Assembly (NCBI GenBank): GCA_021741285.1
Contig: JAIOYD010000114.1
Location: 1-5,672, forward strand
DNA length: 5,672 nucleotides
Source: Rickettsiaceae bacterium
Lineage (GTDB): Bacteria > Pseudomonadota > Alphaproteobacteria > Rickettsiales > Rickettsiaceae
Reading direction: 5' to 3'
Below, piece after piece: positions 1 to 5,672 of the stretch (positions are counted from its first letter, which is position 1; the number at the start of each line of letters is the position of its first letter). The notes under the pieces are model-generated. The model was not told the DNA's origin, ran no database searches, and was given only the letters and a program-made list of their open reading frames with translations. A program made the position numbers and the translations under genes.

Positions 1-2
1 TA

Positions 3-2258
3 GATAGGAGTGTTTTAGATAAAGAAACAGTAAAATATATAATAGACCCAAGTCTTGTATATATCCCAAAATCTCCAGAAAGTTTTGATCCTGGATATGT
101 CAGAGGGAGTAGTAAGAAAGAAAGAGATCAAGAGAAACAATATGTTGAACTAAATAGAGGAGATGTTGAGGCCTACCTTGTTGCATTAAAAACAACTCCA
201 GATTTAACGTTAAATGACTTTGCCAAATCAAAAGCGGCTGAAAAAGGAATTGAGTTACATGAAGGATCAAAGCCAGTAGCTTATGCTAAATATGGGACAG
301 ATCTGTCAAACCTAGACTTTACTGGTGCAAATTTGCAAGAGGCTTGTTTTGTAGGAGCGGCCTTTAGAGGATGTAATTTTACTGGAGCTAACCTAACTAA
401 ATCTATATTTGAATCGGCTGCTGTTACAGGAGCAACTTTTAAAAATACCAGGGCGGACGATGCAAACTTTTTTCACTGCTTCCTGGATAAATCAACAGTG
501 GTTGATAGTAGCTTTAAACGTGCATTTATGAGAGGATCAGAAGCTATTGGTATGCAGGTAACGAGCTCTAATTTTGACTATTCTAATGTTAGAAATGGCA
601 AATGGGATGGAGTTAATATTCAAGATGCCACATTTAATTATGCTGATTTAGAAGGTGTTTCGCTAGCGAATGCTAAACTTAGTCAAGTTAAGATGCAGCA
701 TGCGATGCTTGAAAAAGCAATATTGAACGGTTGTGAAATTATTGAATCTGACTTAACTGGCGCATTTCTTGAGGGAGCTAAGGTCAGAAAAGCAAAAATT
801 CAAGATACAGTACTTAAGGACGTTGATGCACGAGGGATTGATTTAACAGAGACTGAAATTGATAAGCTTTGCAAACTTGAAGGAGCAGATCTTGATAATG
901 CAATAATGAAAATGGTAAAGGCGGACGGAGTTAATTTCGTTGGTGCTCATATGGATGGTGCGAACTTAGAGCATCCTCAGATGAAAGAAGCTGTTCTTGA
1001 AGGTGTAAGCATGAGATTTTCTAACCTTGAAGGAGCTGTTCTTGAAGGGGTTAGGGCTAACGGTGTTGATATGACCGGCGCGAACGTGACCGACATAAAG
1101 GCAAAAAAAGGGCAGTTTAAAGAAGCAATTTTAGAAGGTATAGAAGGTCAAAAGGCGGATTTTACAGAAGCAGTTATGGAGGGTGCAAAACTTAGAGGAG
1201 CTAAAGTAAAAGAAGCAATAATGGAAAAAGTTAACTTGAAAAAAGCTGACTTGCGTGACGCTGAGCTGCAAAAGGCAAATCTTAGAGATGCTGAAGTAGA
1301 AGGTGTTAAAATTAATGAAGGGACAGATATTAATCAGGCAGAGATCACTGGAGTAAAAGGGACGGCCATTCATGAGGGGGTGGATGGTGTAGAAAAACCA
1401 ATGAAGCTTGAGACCAAAAAGGAGATTGATGCACAAGTTCATGCAGCAGAAGGCAAGGGATTTTTCTCTAAATTAGCTGGTAATGTATTAAAAGGGATTG
1501 GAGGAGGTTGTAAAAAAGTTGCGGATTTTATTCGGCAGCCAATTAGTACAAAATGGGGGCGAATAATAGGCGCAGTAGCAGGAGCTCTAATTGTTGGGGC
1601 TATTGTAGCAAGTGCAGTTGTAACTGGCGTGGCAAGTCTAGTAGTTATTGCTGGCGCTGTTGCTGGTGCGGTTGCAGTGGGGGCTGTTGGGGGCGCTGTA
1701 GCGGGACATTTTGGAGCTAAGCATATGGGGCTTTCTACCGTTGCAGCTGGTGTTGCAGGGGGGGTGTTAATTCCTGGTCCTGTAGGTGTTGGAGTGGGCT
1801 TAGCTGTGGGAGTAGGCGCCAATAAGGCAGTTAAAGTAGCTACAGGTATAGTTATTACAGGTACAGAGCAGTCAATAGATGAGCTTGTTGGCAATGTTGT
1901 AGATGGTGTAGGTAATGGTGCTAAGAGGTTAGGAGAACATATAGGAGTATCGGAAGAGCAAGAGAGATTAGTTGCTGCTAAGAAAAAATGTCAAGAAAAC
2001 TATGTTGCTCCAGAAAGAGAGCCTACTAGAGGCAAAGGGCATGGCAAAGAAGCATTTGTACAGGGGCGTGAAGAAGCTTTAAGGTTAGATGAAATGGGAA
2101 TTCAAGTTCCACCACAAAGTGTTAGTAAGGAGAAACCAAAAACTCATAGCCTAAATGATGGGCTAAAAAGCGTTAAAGAGACGCTCAGTAGAAGCGAACC
2201 AGTTGTGGAAACAAGGCCGCGTTCTAGGTCGTCAGTAGGCTCTGTTAGGGAAGTATGA
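3..2258 (+). CDS. Pentapeptide-repeat protein with C-terminal glycine-zipper membrane region (5' end outside window)
   Basis: The reading frame is open from the first complete codon at base 3 to TGA at 2256-2258, giving 751 visible residues. No ATG, GTG or TTG occurs in frame before a TTG at 333, so the true start lies upstream of the window. Starting at 333 would cut into the first pentapeptides (LSNLDFTGANLQEACF). Visible residues 13-16 are IIDP. Residues 47-76 form a predicted helical module (YV.L.R, then YL, then LTLNDFAK) shared with the next gene. Residues about 100-455 are pentapeptide repeats (right-handed quadrilateral beta-helix): classic ones first (DFTGANL), later LEGA, KEAIME and ADLRDA types. 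Residues about 518-620 are very rich in Gly, Ala and Val with many GxxxG spacings (GAVAGALIVG, GAVGGAVAG), broken near 571-579 and at a GPVG, which suggests membrane-inserting hairpins. The last 130 residues are polar and charged. No enzymatic motif is visible. Role unknown; a secreted or membrane-bound effector is inference. The gene lies 7 bp before its paralogue, implying an operon. Confidence 0.9.
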   Translation, partial: DRSVLDKETVKYIIDPSLVYIPKSPESFDPGYVRGSSKKERDQEKQYVELNRGDVEAYLVALKTTPDLTLNDFAKSKAAEKGIELHEGSKPVAYAKYGTDLSNLDFTGANLQEACFVGAAFRGCNFTGANLTKSIFESAAVTGATFKNTRADDANFFHCFLDKSTVVDSSFKRAFMRGSEAIGMQVTSSNFDYSNVRNGKWDGVNIQDATFNYADLEGVSLANAKLSQVKMQHAMLEKAILNGCEIIESDLTGAFLEGAKVRKAKIQDTVLKDVDARGIDLTETEIDKLCKLEGADLDNAIMKMVKADGVNFVGAHMDGANLEHPQMKEAVLEGVSMRFSNLEGAVLEGVRANGVDMTGANVTDIKAKKGQFKEAILEGIEGQKADFTEAVMEGAKLRGAKVKEAIMEKVNLKKADLRDAELQKANLRDAEVEGVKINEGTDINQAEITGVKGTAIHEGVDGVEKPMKLETKKEIDAQVHAAEGKGFFSKLAGNVLKGIGGGCKKVADFIRQPISTKWGRIIGAVAGALIVGAIVASAVVTGVASLVVIAGAVAGAVAVGAVGGAVAGHFGAKHMGLSTVAAGVAGGVLIPGPVGVGVGLAVGVGANKAVKVATGIVITGTEQSIDELVGNVVDGVGNGAKRLGEHIGVSEEQERLVAAKKKCQENYVAPEREPTRGKGHGKEAFVQGREEALRLDEMGIQVPPQSVSKEKPKTHSLNDGLKSVKETLSRSEPVVETRPRSRSSVGSVREV
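989..1048 (+). repeat. Direct repeat inside the pentapeptide region
   Basis: The 15-base string AGCTGTTCTTGAAGG occurs at 989-1003 and again at 1034-1048, a period of 45 bp, or three pentapeptides. Both copies encode A-V-L-E-G (EAVLEGV and GAVLEGV). Such exact identity at codon level suggests a relatively recent duplication within the solenoid, although selection on LEG-type repeats could also keep short strings alike. Confidence 0.7.
2247..2253 (+). promoter_or_regulatory. Candidate ribosome binding site of second pentapeptide gene
   Basis: AGGGAAG lies inside the 3' end of the upstream gene, 12 bases before the ATG at 2266. The spacing is long but usable. Two out-of-frame ATGs (2255 and 2258) lie between and lead only to a TAA within a few codons. 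The 7-base gap between stop and start suggests translational coupling. No promoter is evident between the two genes. Confidence 0.4.
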
Positions 2259-2265
2259 TGATATA

Positions 2266-4671
2266 ATGAATAAAACTGAATCTGGAAAAACGTTATTTAT
2301 GGAGAGCAATGGTTCACATAAGAAAAAGCAGGCTGCTGCAGGGCGCGTGCTTAAAATTACATCACTAACAGTAGATAATACCAAAGGGACAAGTCATAAA
2401 GAGGGAATCAAGTTTATATCGGAGAAAGTCAAACAATCCGATATAGCATCATATATTTTATGGCTTAGTAATAGAAAAAAAGGAGAACATTCATTTAATC
2501 ATTTTCTTACAAAGCGAGACTCTACAAAGAATGCGAAAACTATCATTGTTGCTGACTTCTCTAATTTAACGATTGGTAGCGCCAAAGCTCGAGAATATTT
2601 GGATTTGCGATCGGCAAGTTTTATTGGTTCAATATTTCATAATACCAGTTTTATTGGTTGCGATTTAAGAAATGCAAAATTTTGTAGTGTTCACTTAGAA
2701 AAAGTCTTTTTTAAGGAATCTAGTCTCAGTTTTGTTGATTTTAGCCGTGCTGATTTAAGTAGTTGCCGTTTTGATAAGAGCTATTGCTCTGCGCCGTGGA
2801 ATGTAATTGAAGGAGTGAAATTTAGCTCTACTGTCTCATGCATTCGCGTATATGCAGATATTAAAAACGAAATAGCAAAAAAGAATGAACAACAGAGGTT
2901 GCTTGATAATAAGCATATGCAGCTTGAAGAAGTCAAGAAGCGCACACCTTTTTTGACTAAAATTGGAGTAGCCTTAAGATTATGTAAAGCGGTTGGAGAA
3001 TATAGTAAAGTCCGTCATGAGTACAAAAAAATGAAGGAAGGGGAGTTTCATTTTGATCGTATTATTCATGGTAGTTTTAGTAATATATTTAAAGGAGAAA
3101 CCTTTATATTTGATCCAATTTCTTTACCAGGGGAAGCAGGTAGTGATAATAAAATTAGAAAAAAATACGTTACTCTAACACGTGAACATTTAGTGGAGTA
3201 TTTGAAGAGGCAAAAGCAAACAAAAACTTTATCATTGAATGATTTTGCAAAAGAGCTTTATATAACCTCAATTACTAAAGAAATTAAGCATGATAAAGAA
3301 CTTAAGATTATTGCTGACCTATCCAGCAAGGTAAATATGTTTGGTAACAATGAGTGGAGTAGATTGGATTTATCAGGACTAGATTTTACTAATGCTGATT
3401 TATCAGGCTCTAATTTTGCTGGGTCTAATTTAAAAAATAGTAACTTTAAAGGCTCAAATATTAGTAATGCTAGTTTTGAAAGTGCCGTGGTAACTGAGGG
3501 AGTTTTTCTAAATACAGTAGCAATAAATAGCAATTTTTATAATGCTGATATAACCGGTAGCCGTTTGGAAAAATCAGATTTTTCTGGTGCTATATTTAGT
3601 TGGAGTAAGTGCTCAGCTGCAATTTTAAGTGATATAAAAATGGATTATTTACAAGCAAATAACTCTGTTTGGAAACTGGTGAAATTGGAGAGAGTTTCTT
3701 TAAATAATTGTGATTTAACCGCTACGGATTTTAGAGGAGCAAAATTTTTAAAAATTCAAGCTAAGAGCTCATTATTTAATGATAGCCTTCTGAATAATAT
3801 GCATTTGGATGACTGTGTTTTTGACAAATCTATATTTGATAGAGTTACAGCTATTCATACAATTTGGGATAATTGCATTGCTAATCAAATCGAAGCAAGA
3901 AGATCAAATTTTACAGGGAGTAAATTTGCTGAAGGAAGTCGATTTGAAAAATCAGATTTCTCATACTCTATTTTTGATGGAGTTAAAGCACCAAGGGGAC
4001 ATTTTGCAGGGGCGGTATTCAACCACATAAAGGCTGGATGTAGCAAATTCGCTGATAGCTGTTTTGAAAAGGCTTCGTTTAAATTTTCCGATTTAAATAG
4101 TTGCCTTATGAGTCAATCCAATTGCCAAAAAACTGATTTTACAGGAGCTAAATTATTTAATGTTACAATGACTCGTGGTAATTTTAAAGGCTCAGCTTTG
4201 ATTGGGGCTAGCGTTCAAGACTCTGATCTGAGCGGAGCAAATTTTGAAAATTCTAATTGGAAAGATTTGCATGTTAAAGACTCTATACTTAATAACATAA
4301 ATAATTATCGCGTTCGCATTAATGATAATACTGAACTTGTCGGTTGTGCTTATAAAGCTCTTGAAGGCCAATTTTACCATTATGATGAAGAGAATTTTAT
4401 GGATATAATGTTTATTGAACAGTTTGAATCTAATTTAAAACGAGTGGCAAAAGCTAAAAAGATAAGAGCACTAGGTTTCTTATCTTATGCTTTAAAATGG
4501 TTTCTTAATGGGTACAATATTTCAAATAAGGAAGTAAATAAGTTACATAATTATAAGTTGCATAATAAAAATGAATTAAAAAAATATTTAAAAAAACTTA
4601 TATCAGAAGAAAATCATGGACAGGATGCTAGGTTGTTTAGAATAAAAAATTTTTATAATGAGAGCCTATAA
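2266..4671 (+). CDS. Large pentapeptide-repeat protein with two copies of an N-terminal helical module
   Basis: This complete 801-residue frame starts at ATG 2266 and ends at TAA 4669-4671. The start was chosen because it is the first in-frame ATG after the upstream stop and has a weak AGGGAAG before it; Met12 (base 2299) is an alternative. Order: basic polar N-terminus (1-50); module A (about 58-83, DIASYILWL then SFNHFLTKR) followed by IIVADFS at 93-99; pentapeptides at about 111-173; a charged, probably helical or coiled-coil linker (about 195-262, rich in K, E, Q); IFDP at 281-284; module B (301-330, YV.L.R, YL, LSLNDFAKE) followed by IIADLS at 348-353; a long pentapeptide solenoid at about 367-680; and a basic non-repeat tail (681-801) with FLSYALKWFL and Lys-rich helices. 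Central residues are mostly Phe or Leu with Ser/Asn flanks (SNF, SDF, ADL). There is no signal peptide, no clear membrane segment and no catalytic motif. It is a paralogue of the upstream gene but lacks the glycine-zipper tail. Function unknown; protein-protein scaffolding or an effector role is inference. Confidence 0.93.
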   Translation: MNKTESGKTLFMESNGSHKKKQAAAGRVLKITSLTVDNTKGTSHKEGIKFISEKVKQSDIASYILWLSNRKKGEHSFNHFLTKRDSTKNAKTIIVADFSNLTIGSAKAREYLDLRSASFIGSIFHNTSFIGCDLRNAKFCSVHLEKVFFKESSLSFVDFSRADLSSCRFDKSYCSAPWNVIEGVKFSSTVSCIRVYADIKNEIAKKNEQQRLLDNKHMQLEEVKKRTPFLTKIGVALRLCKAVGEYSKVRHEYKKMKEGEFHFDRIIHGSFSNIFKGETFIFDPISLPGEAGSDNKIRKKYVTLTREHLVEYLKRQKQTKTLSLNDFAKELYITSITKEIKHDKELKIIADLSSKVNMFGNNEWSRLDLSGLDFTNADLSGSNFAGSNLKNSNFKGSNISNASFESAVVTEGVFLNTVAINSNFYNADITGSRLEKSDFSGAIFSWSKCSAAILSDIKMDYLQANNSVWKLVKLERVSLNNCDLTATDFRGAKFLKIQAKSSLFNDSLLNNMHLDDCVFDKSIFDRVTAIHTIWDNCIANQIEARRSNFTGSKFAEGSRFEKSDFSYSIFDGVKAPRGHFAGAVFNHIKAGCSKFADSCFEKASFKFSDLNSCLMSQSNCQKTDFTGAKLFNVTMTRGNFKGSALIGASVQDSDLSGANFENSNWKDLHVKDSILNNINNYRVRINDNTELVGCAYKALEGQFYHYDEENFMDIMFIEQFESNLKRVAKAKKIRALGFLSYALKWFLNGYNISNKEVNKLHNYKLHNKNELKKYLKKLISEENHGQDARLFRIKNFYNESL

Positions 4672-4691
4672 CAAAGATAGTGAATTGAGAC

Positions 4692-4720
4692 TTGCTATAA
4701 AATATTAAATAGTTTATGCT
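4692..4720 (+). promoter_or_regulatory. Candidate promoter for initiator tRNA
   Basis: TTGCTA (4692-4697) and TATGCT (4715-4720) are separated by 17 bases, each matching four of six bases of the sigma-70 boxes. Transcription would begin near 4727, leaving a leader of about 50 bases to be trimmed before the tRNA. In AT-rich DNA such matches arise by chance, so support is moderate at best. No convincing factor-independent terminator is visible between the end of the pentapeptide gene (4671) and the tRNA: a seven-T run at 4750-4756 lacks a stem before it. Read-through from the operon is therefore also possible. Confidence 0.35.
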
Positions 4721-4778
4721 GCCAGTTGATTACAGAGAAGTAGTAAAGATTTTTTTCTGTCGTCAGTTTCTTAATTAT

Positions 4779-4855
<77 letters not shown>

Positions 4856-4912
4856 TAAATATAGCTATAAGTCACTCTTTAACTTCTTTTTCATATATGA
4901 AGAGGTTACTTC

Positions 4913-5404
4913 TTAGGTCTTTCTATCTTTCCGATACCAGTCAATTATATAACTATATATAAAGCAACACGCTCCTATGGTAATAAAACTATCGGCCAGA
5001 TTAAATGCTGGGAAAGACAATTCCTGATAATGAAAATATAAGAAATCAAAAACTGCACCCCGAAATATTCGATCAAGTAGATTACCAAGTGCGCCTCCAA
5101 TTATAAACGCCAATCCTATTTGAAAGAAAATACTTTGAGACTTATAAAATATGTAGGATAAGTAAATAATGATAAAACTATTAAAAGCTAAGAATACGTA
5201 GTTACTATATTGGTGATATTCACGAAACAAGCCAAAACTAATGCCGTAGTTCCATGCGTAAACAAAGTCTAAGAAAGGAAAAATTTCCTTCAGATATCCA
5301 GGCTTAGTTTTTAGATGAGAGATAAGCAGAGTTTTTGAAGCCTGATCAGCTCCAACTAAAAGGAATATCAGGAATAAATAATAGACTAATGTTTTTTTAG
5401 TCAT
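4913..5404 (-). CDS. lspA: Lipoprotein signal peptidase (signal peptidase II)
   Basis: LspA is an inner-membrane aspartyl protease that removes the signal peptide from prolipoproteins after Lgt adds diacylglycerol, cutting before the lipidated Cys. The globomycin-sensitive family is usually about 155-170 residues; this start gives 163. All family blocks are present: ADQASK (19-24), WNYGISFG (51-58), [10 protein letters not shown] (103-112), VFDF with catalytic Asp120, and FNLADS with catalytic Asp138. The 18-residue spacing of the two Asp residues equals that of the E. coli dyad (123/141). Four membrane helices are apparent at about 5-22, 68-86, 92-110 and 136-154. The ATG at 5404 was chosen over a TTG at 5449, which would add 15 residues (178 total). 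The ATG has a Shine-Dalgarno, gives the normal length and starts just before the first helix, whereas the TTG overlaps a perfect -35 box. The gene is convergent with the initiator tRNA, 57 bases apart. It ends with TAA (4915-4913). Confidence 0.97.
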   Translation of the reverse strand: MTKKTLVYYLFLIFLLVGADQASKTLLISHLKTKPGYLKEIFPFLDFVYAWNYGISFGLFREYHQYSNYVFLAFNSFIIIYLSYIFYKSQSIFFQIGLAFIIGGALGNLLDRIFRGAVFDFLYFHYQELSFPAFNLADSFITIGACCFIYSYIIDWYRKDRKT

Positions 5405-5407
5405 TAG

Positions 5408-5414
5408 ACCTCTT
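5408..5414 (-). promoter_or_regulatory. Ribosome binding site of lspA
   Basis: On the minus strand AAGAGGT lies just before the ATG at 5404, with AGAGG ending four bases upstream. This is the feature that decides the lspA start; no comparable purine tract precedes the TTG at 5449. Confidence 0.65.
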
Positions 5415-5419
5415 GTGTA

Positions 5420-5449
5420 ATTAATTTCTATGGGTAATTTTATTGTCAA
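5420..5449 (-). promoter_or_regulatory. Candidate lspA promoter
   Basis: A perfect TTGACA -35 box lies at 5449-5444 (minus strand). Eighteen bases later is ATTAAT (5425-5420), a 4/6 match to a -10 box; a 17-base spacing gives the poorer AATTAA. Initiation would fall near 5413, giving a very short leader containing little more than the Shine-Dalgarno. The -35 is persuasive and the -10 is weak. It suggests lspA is transcribed alone rather than behind ileS, as it is in many other bacteria. Confidence 0.45.
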
Positions 5450-5464
5450 ATCCGCTTCCGCTCC

Positions 5465-5501
5465 TTAAATATAAAAGCATAGCAGCTCTGCTTCGTTTTT
5501 T
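5465..5501. terminator. Weak terminator-like hairpin upstream of lspA
   Basis: AAGCA (5475-5479) and TGCTT (5489-5493) can pair around a nine-base loop, with an alternative AGCA/TGCT hairpin inside. On the plus strand it is followed after CG by six Ts (5496-5501). On the minus strand it is followed by a T/A-rich stretch (TTTTATATTT). It could end transcription of an unseen minus-strand gene before lspA's own promoter, or act in both directions. The stem is short and AT-containing, so this is tentative. Confidence 0.25.
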
Positions 5502-5585
5502 CTAAAAGATCCTTCCTATGTAATTTATTACCCAAGACGTCTAGTATCATTTTGGGAAGGCTAGCTTCTGGTATAAGCGCGGGGG

Positions 5586-5658
5586 GCTGCCACCTACTAA
5601 AAGTATATATGATTTTAGTAGCTGTTTAATATAGTTTTATACTTGGAACCTCGGCAGC
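5586..5658. repeat. Nested inverted repeats in the intergenic region
   Basis: A perfect 9-bp inverted repeat, CTACTAAAA (5594-5602) and TTTTAGTAG (5613-5621), surrounds a 10-base loop. Outside it, GCTGCC (5586-5591) and GGCAGC (5653-5658) can also pair, giving a nested arrangement. A GC-rich stretch (GCGC followed by six Gs, 5577-5586) adjoins it, unusual in this AT-rich DNA. No U-tract follows on either strand, so it is not a classical terminator. It could be a structured RNA end, a protein site, or part of a small palindromic repeat family. The stop of a short minus-strand frame entering from the window edge (TAA, 5628-5626) lies between the inner and outer arms. Confidence 0.55.
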
Positions 5659-5672
5659 TGTAAGCTCAATTT

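Larger units (their letters stand above)
5450..5672. other. Intergenic region upstream of lspA without a convincing gene
   Basis: Both strands were read through this stretch and no frame with a credible start, ribosome binding site and protein-like length was found. It contains the terminator-like hairpin and nested inverted repeats listed separately. It also has the perfect 8-base palindrome AGACGTCT (5535-5542), and pairs CCTTCC/GGAAGG (5511-5516, 5555-5560) and CCCAA/TTGGG (5531-5535, 5552-5556) that would compete for overlapping bases. A minus-strand frame from the window edge ends at 5626 and could be the last 14 codons of a neighbouring gene, but too little is visible to call it. Confidence 0.5.

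Noticed and set aside
1131..1894. Two overlapping minus-strand open frames (1131-1442 and 1439-1894)
   Set aside because: They lie wholly antisense to the pentapeptide gene. The second is Pro/Thr/Ala-rich simply because it mirrors Gly/Ala/Val codons. No ribosome binding sites or recognisable domains.
3258..3533. Minus-strand open frame of 91 codons
   Set aside because: Antisense shadow of the pentapeptide repeats in gene 2; no start signals or recognisable protein.
3809..4380. Plus-strand frame 3809-4030 and minus-strand frame 4192-4380
   Set aside because: Both lie inside gene 2 in other frames, with low-complexity translations and no translation signals.
4732..4760. Seven-T run after the pentapeptide operon as a terminator
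   Set aside because: The only pairing is ACAGAGAA with TTTTCTGT, which uses the T-run itself as one arm; there is no GC-rich stem before it.
4881..4907. Imperfect inverted repeat between the tRNA and lspA
   Set aside because: The stem relies on wobble pairs and a bulge around the palindrome TTCATATATGAA, and no T-run follows on either strand, so it cannot be called a terminator for either gene.
5446..5550. Minus-strand 34-codon frame (MILDVLGNKLHRKDLLEK and on) ending in the lspA -35 box
   Set aside because: The peptide looks faintly protein-like and the frame stays open upstream to 5625, but there is no Shine-Dalgarno and no recognised family. A TBLASTN search showing conserved copies would revive it, for example as a coding palindromic element.
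5626..5672. Possible last 14 codons of a minus-strand gene (IELTAAEVPSIKLY, then TAA)
   Set aside because: Too short to tell from chance; another minus frame also reaches the window edge. Sequence beyond the window would settle it.

Overview
The window looks like a piece of an AT-rich, probably obligate intracellular alphaproteobacterium of the Rickettsiales type. Three things point there. The LspA has rickettsial-style signature stretches ([31 protein letters not shown]; judged from memory of Rickettsia LspA). The initiator tRNA has an A29:U41 pair, common in alphaproteobacteria. The neighbourhood is dominated by large pentapeptide-repeat proteins in low-GC DNA. Order or genus cannot be proved from this sequence alone.

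Layout. Positions 3-2258 (+) hold a large pentapeptide-repeat protein whose 5' end lies outside the window. It has a short N-terminal helical module, a long beta-solenoid of pentapeptides, then a roughly 100-residue Gly/Ala/Val glycine-zipper membrane region and a charged tail. Seven bases later, 2266-4671 (+) holds a complete 801-residue paralogue. It carries the same N-terminal module twice, each copy followed by pentapeptides, with a charged helical linker between them and a basic C-terminal tail. At 4779-4855 (+) is initiator tRNA-Met with an encoded CCA, preceded by a plausible promoter. Convergent to it, 4913-5404 (-) is lspA, the lipoprotein signal peptidase, with its own -35 box and Shine-Dalgarno. 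The last 220 bases (5450-5672) have no convincing gene but contain several inverted repeats.

How the parts fit. The two pentapeptide genes are tandem, almost certainly co-transcribed paralogues. Only the first has an obvious membrane-insertion segment, so a membrane-anchored and soluble pair, perhaps secreted effectors or a surface/inner-membrane complex, is the most interesting hypothesis; its function is unknown. The tRNA and lspA are housekeeping genes flanking this accessory pair.
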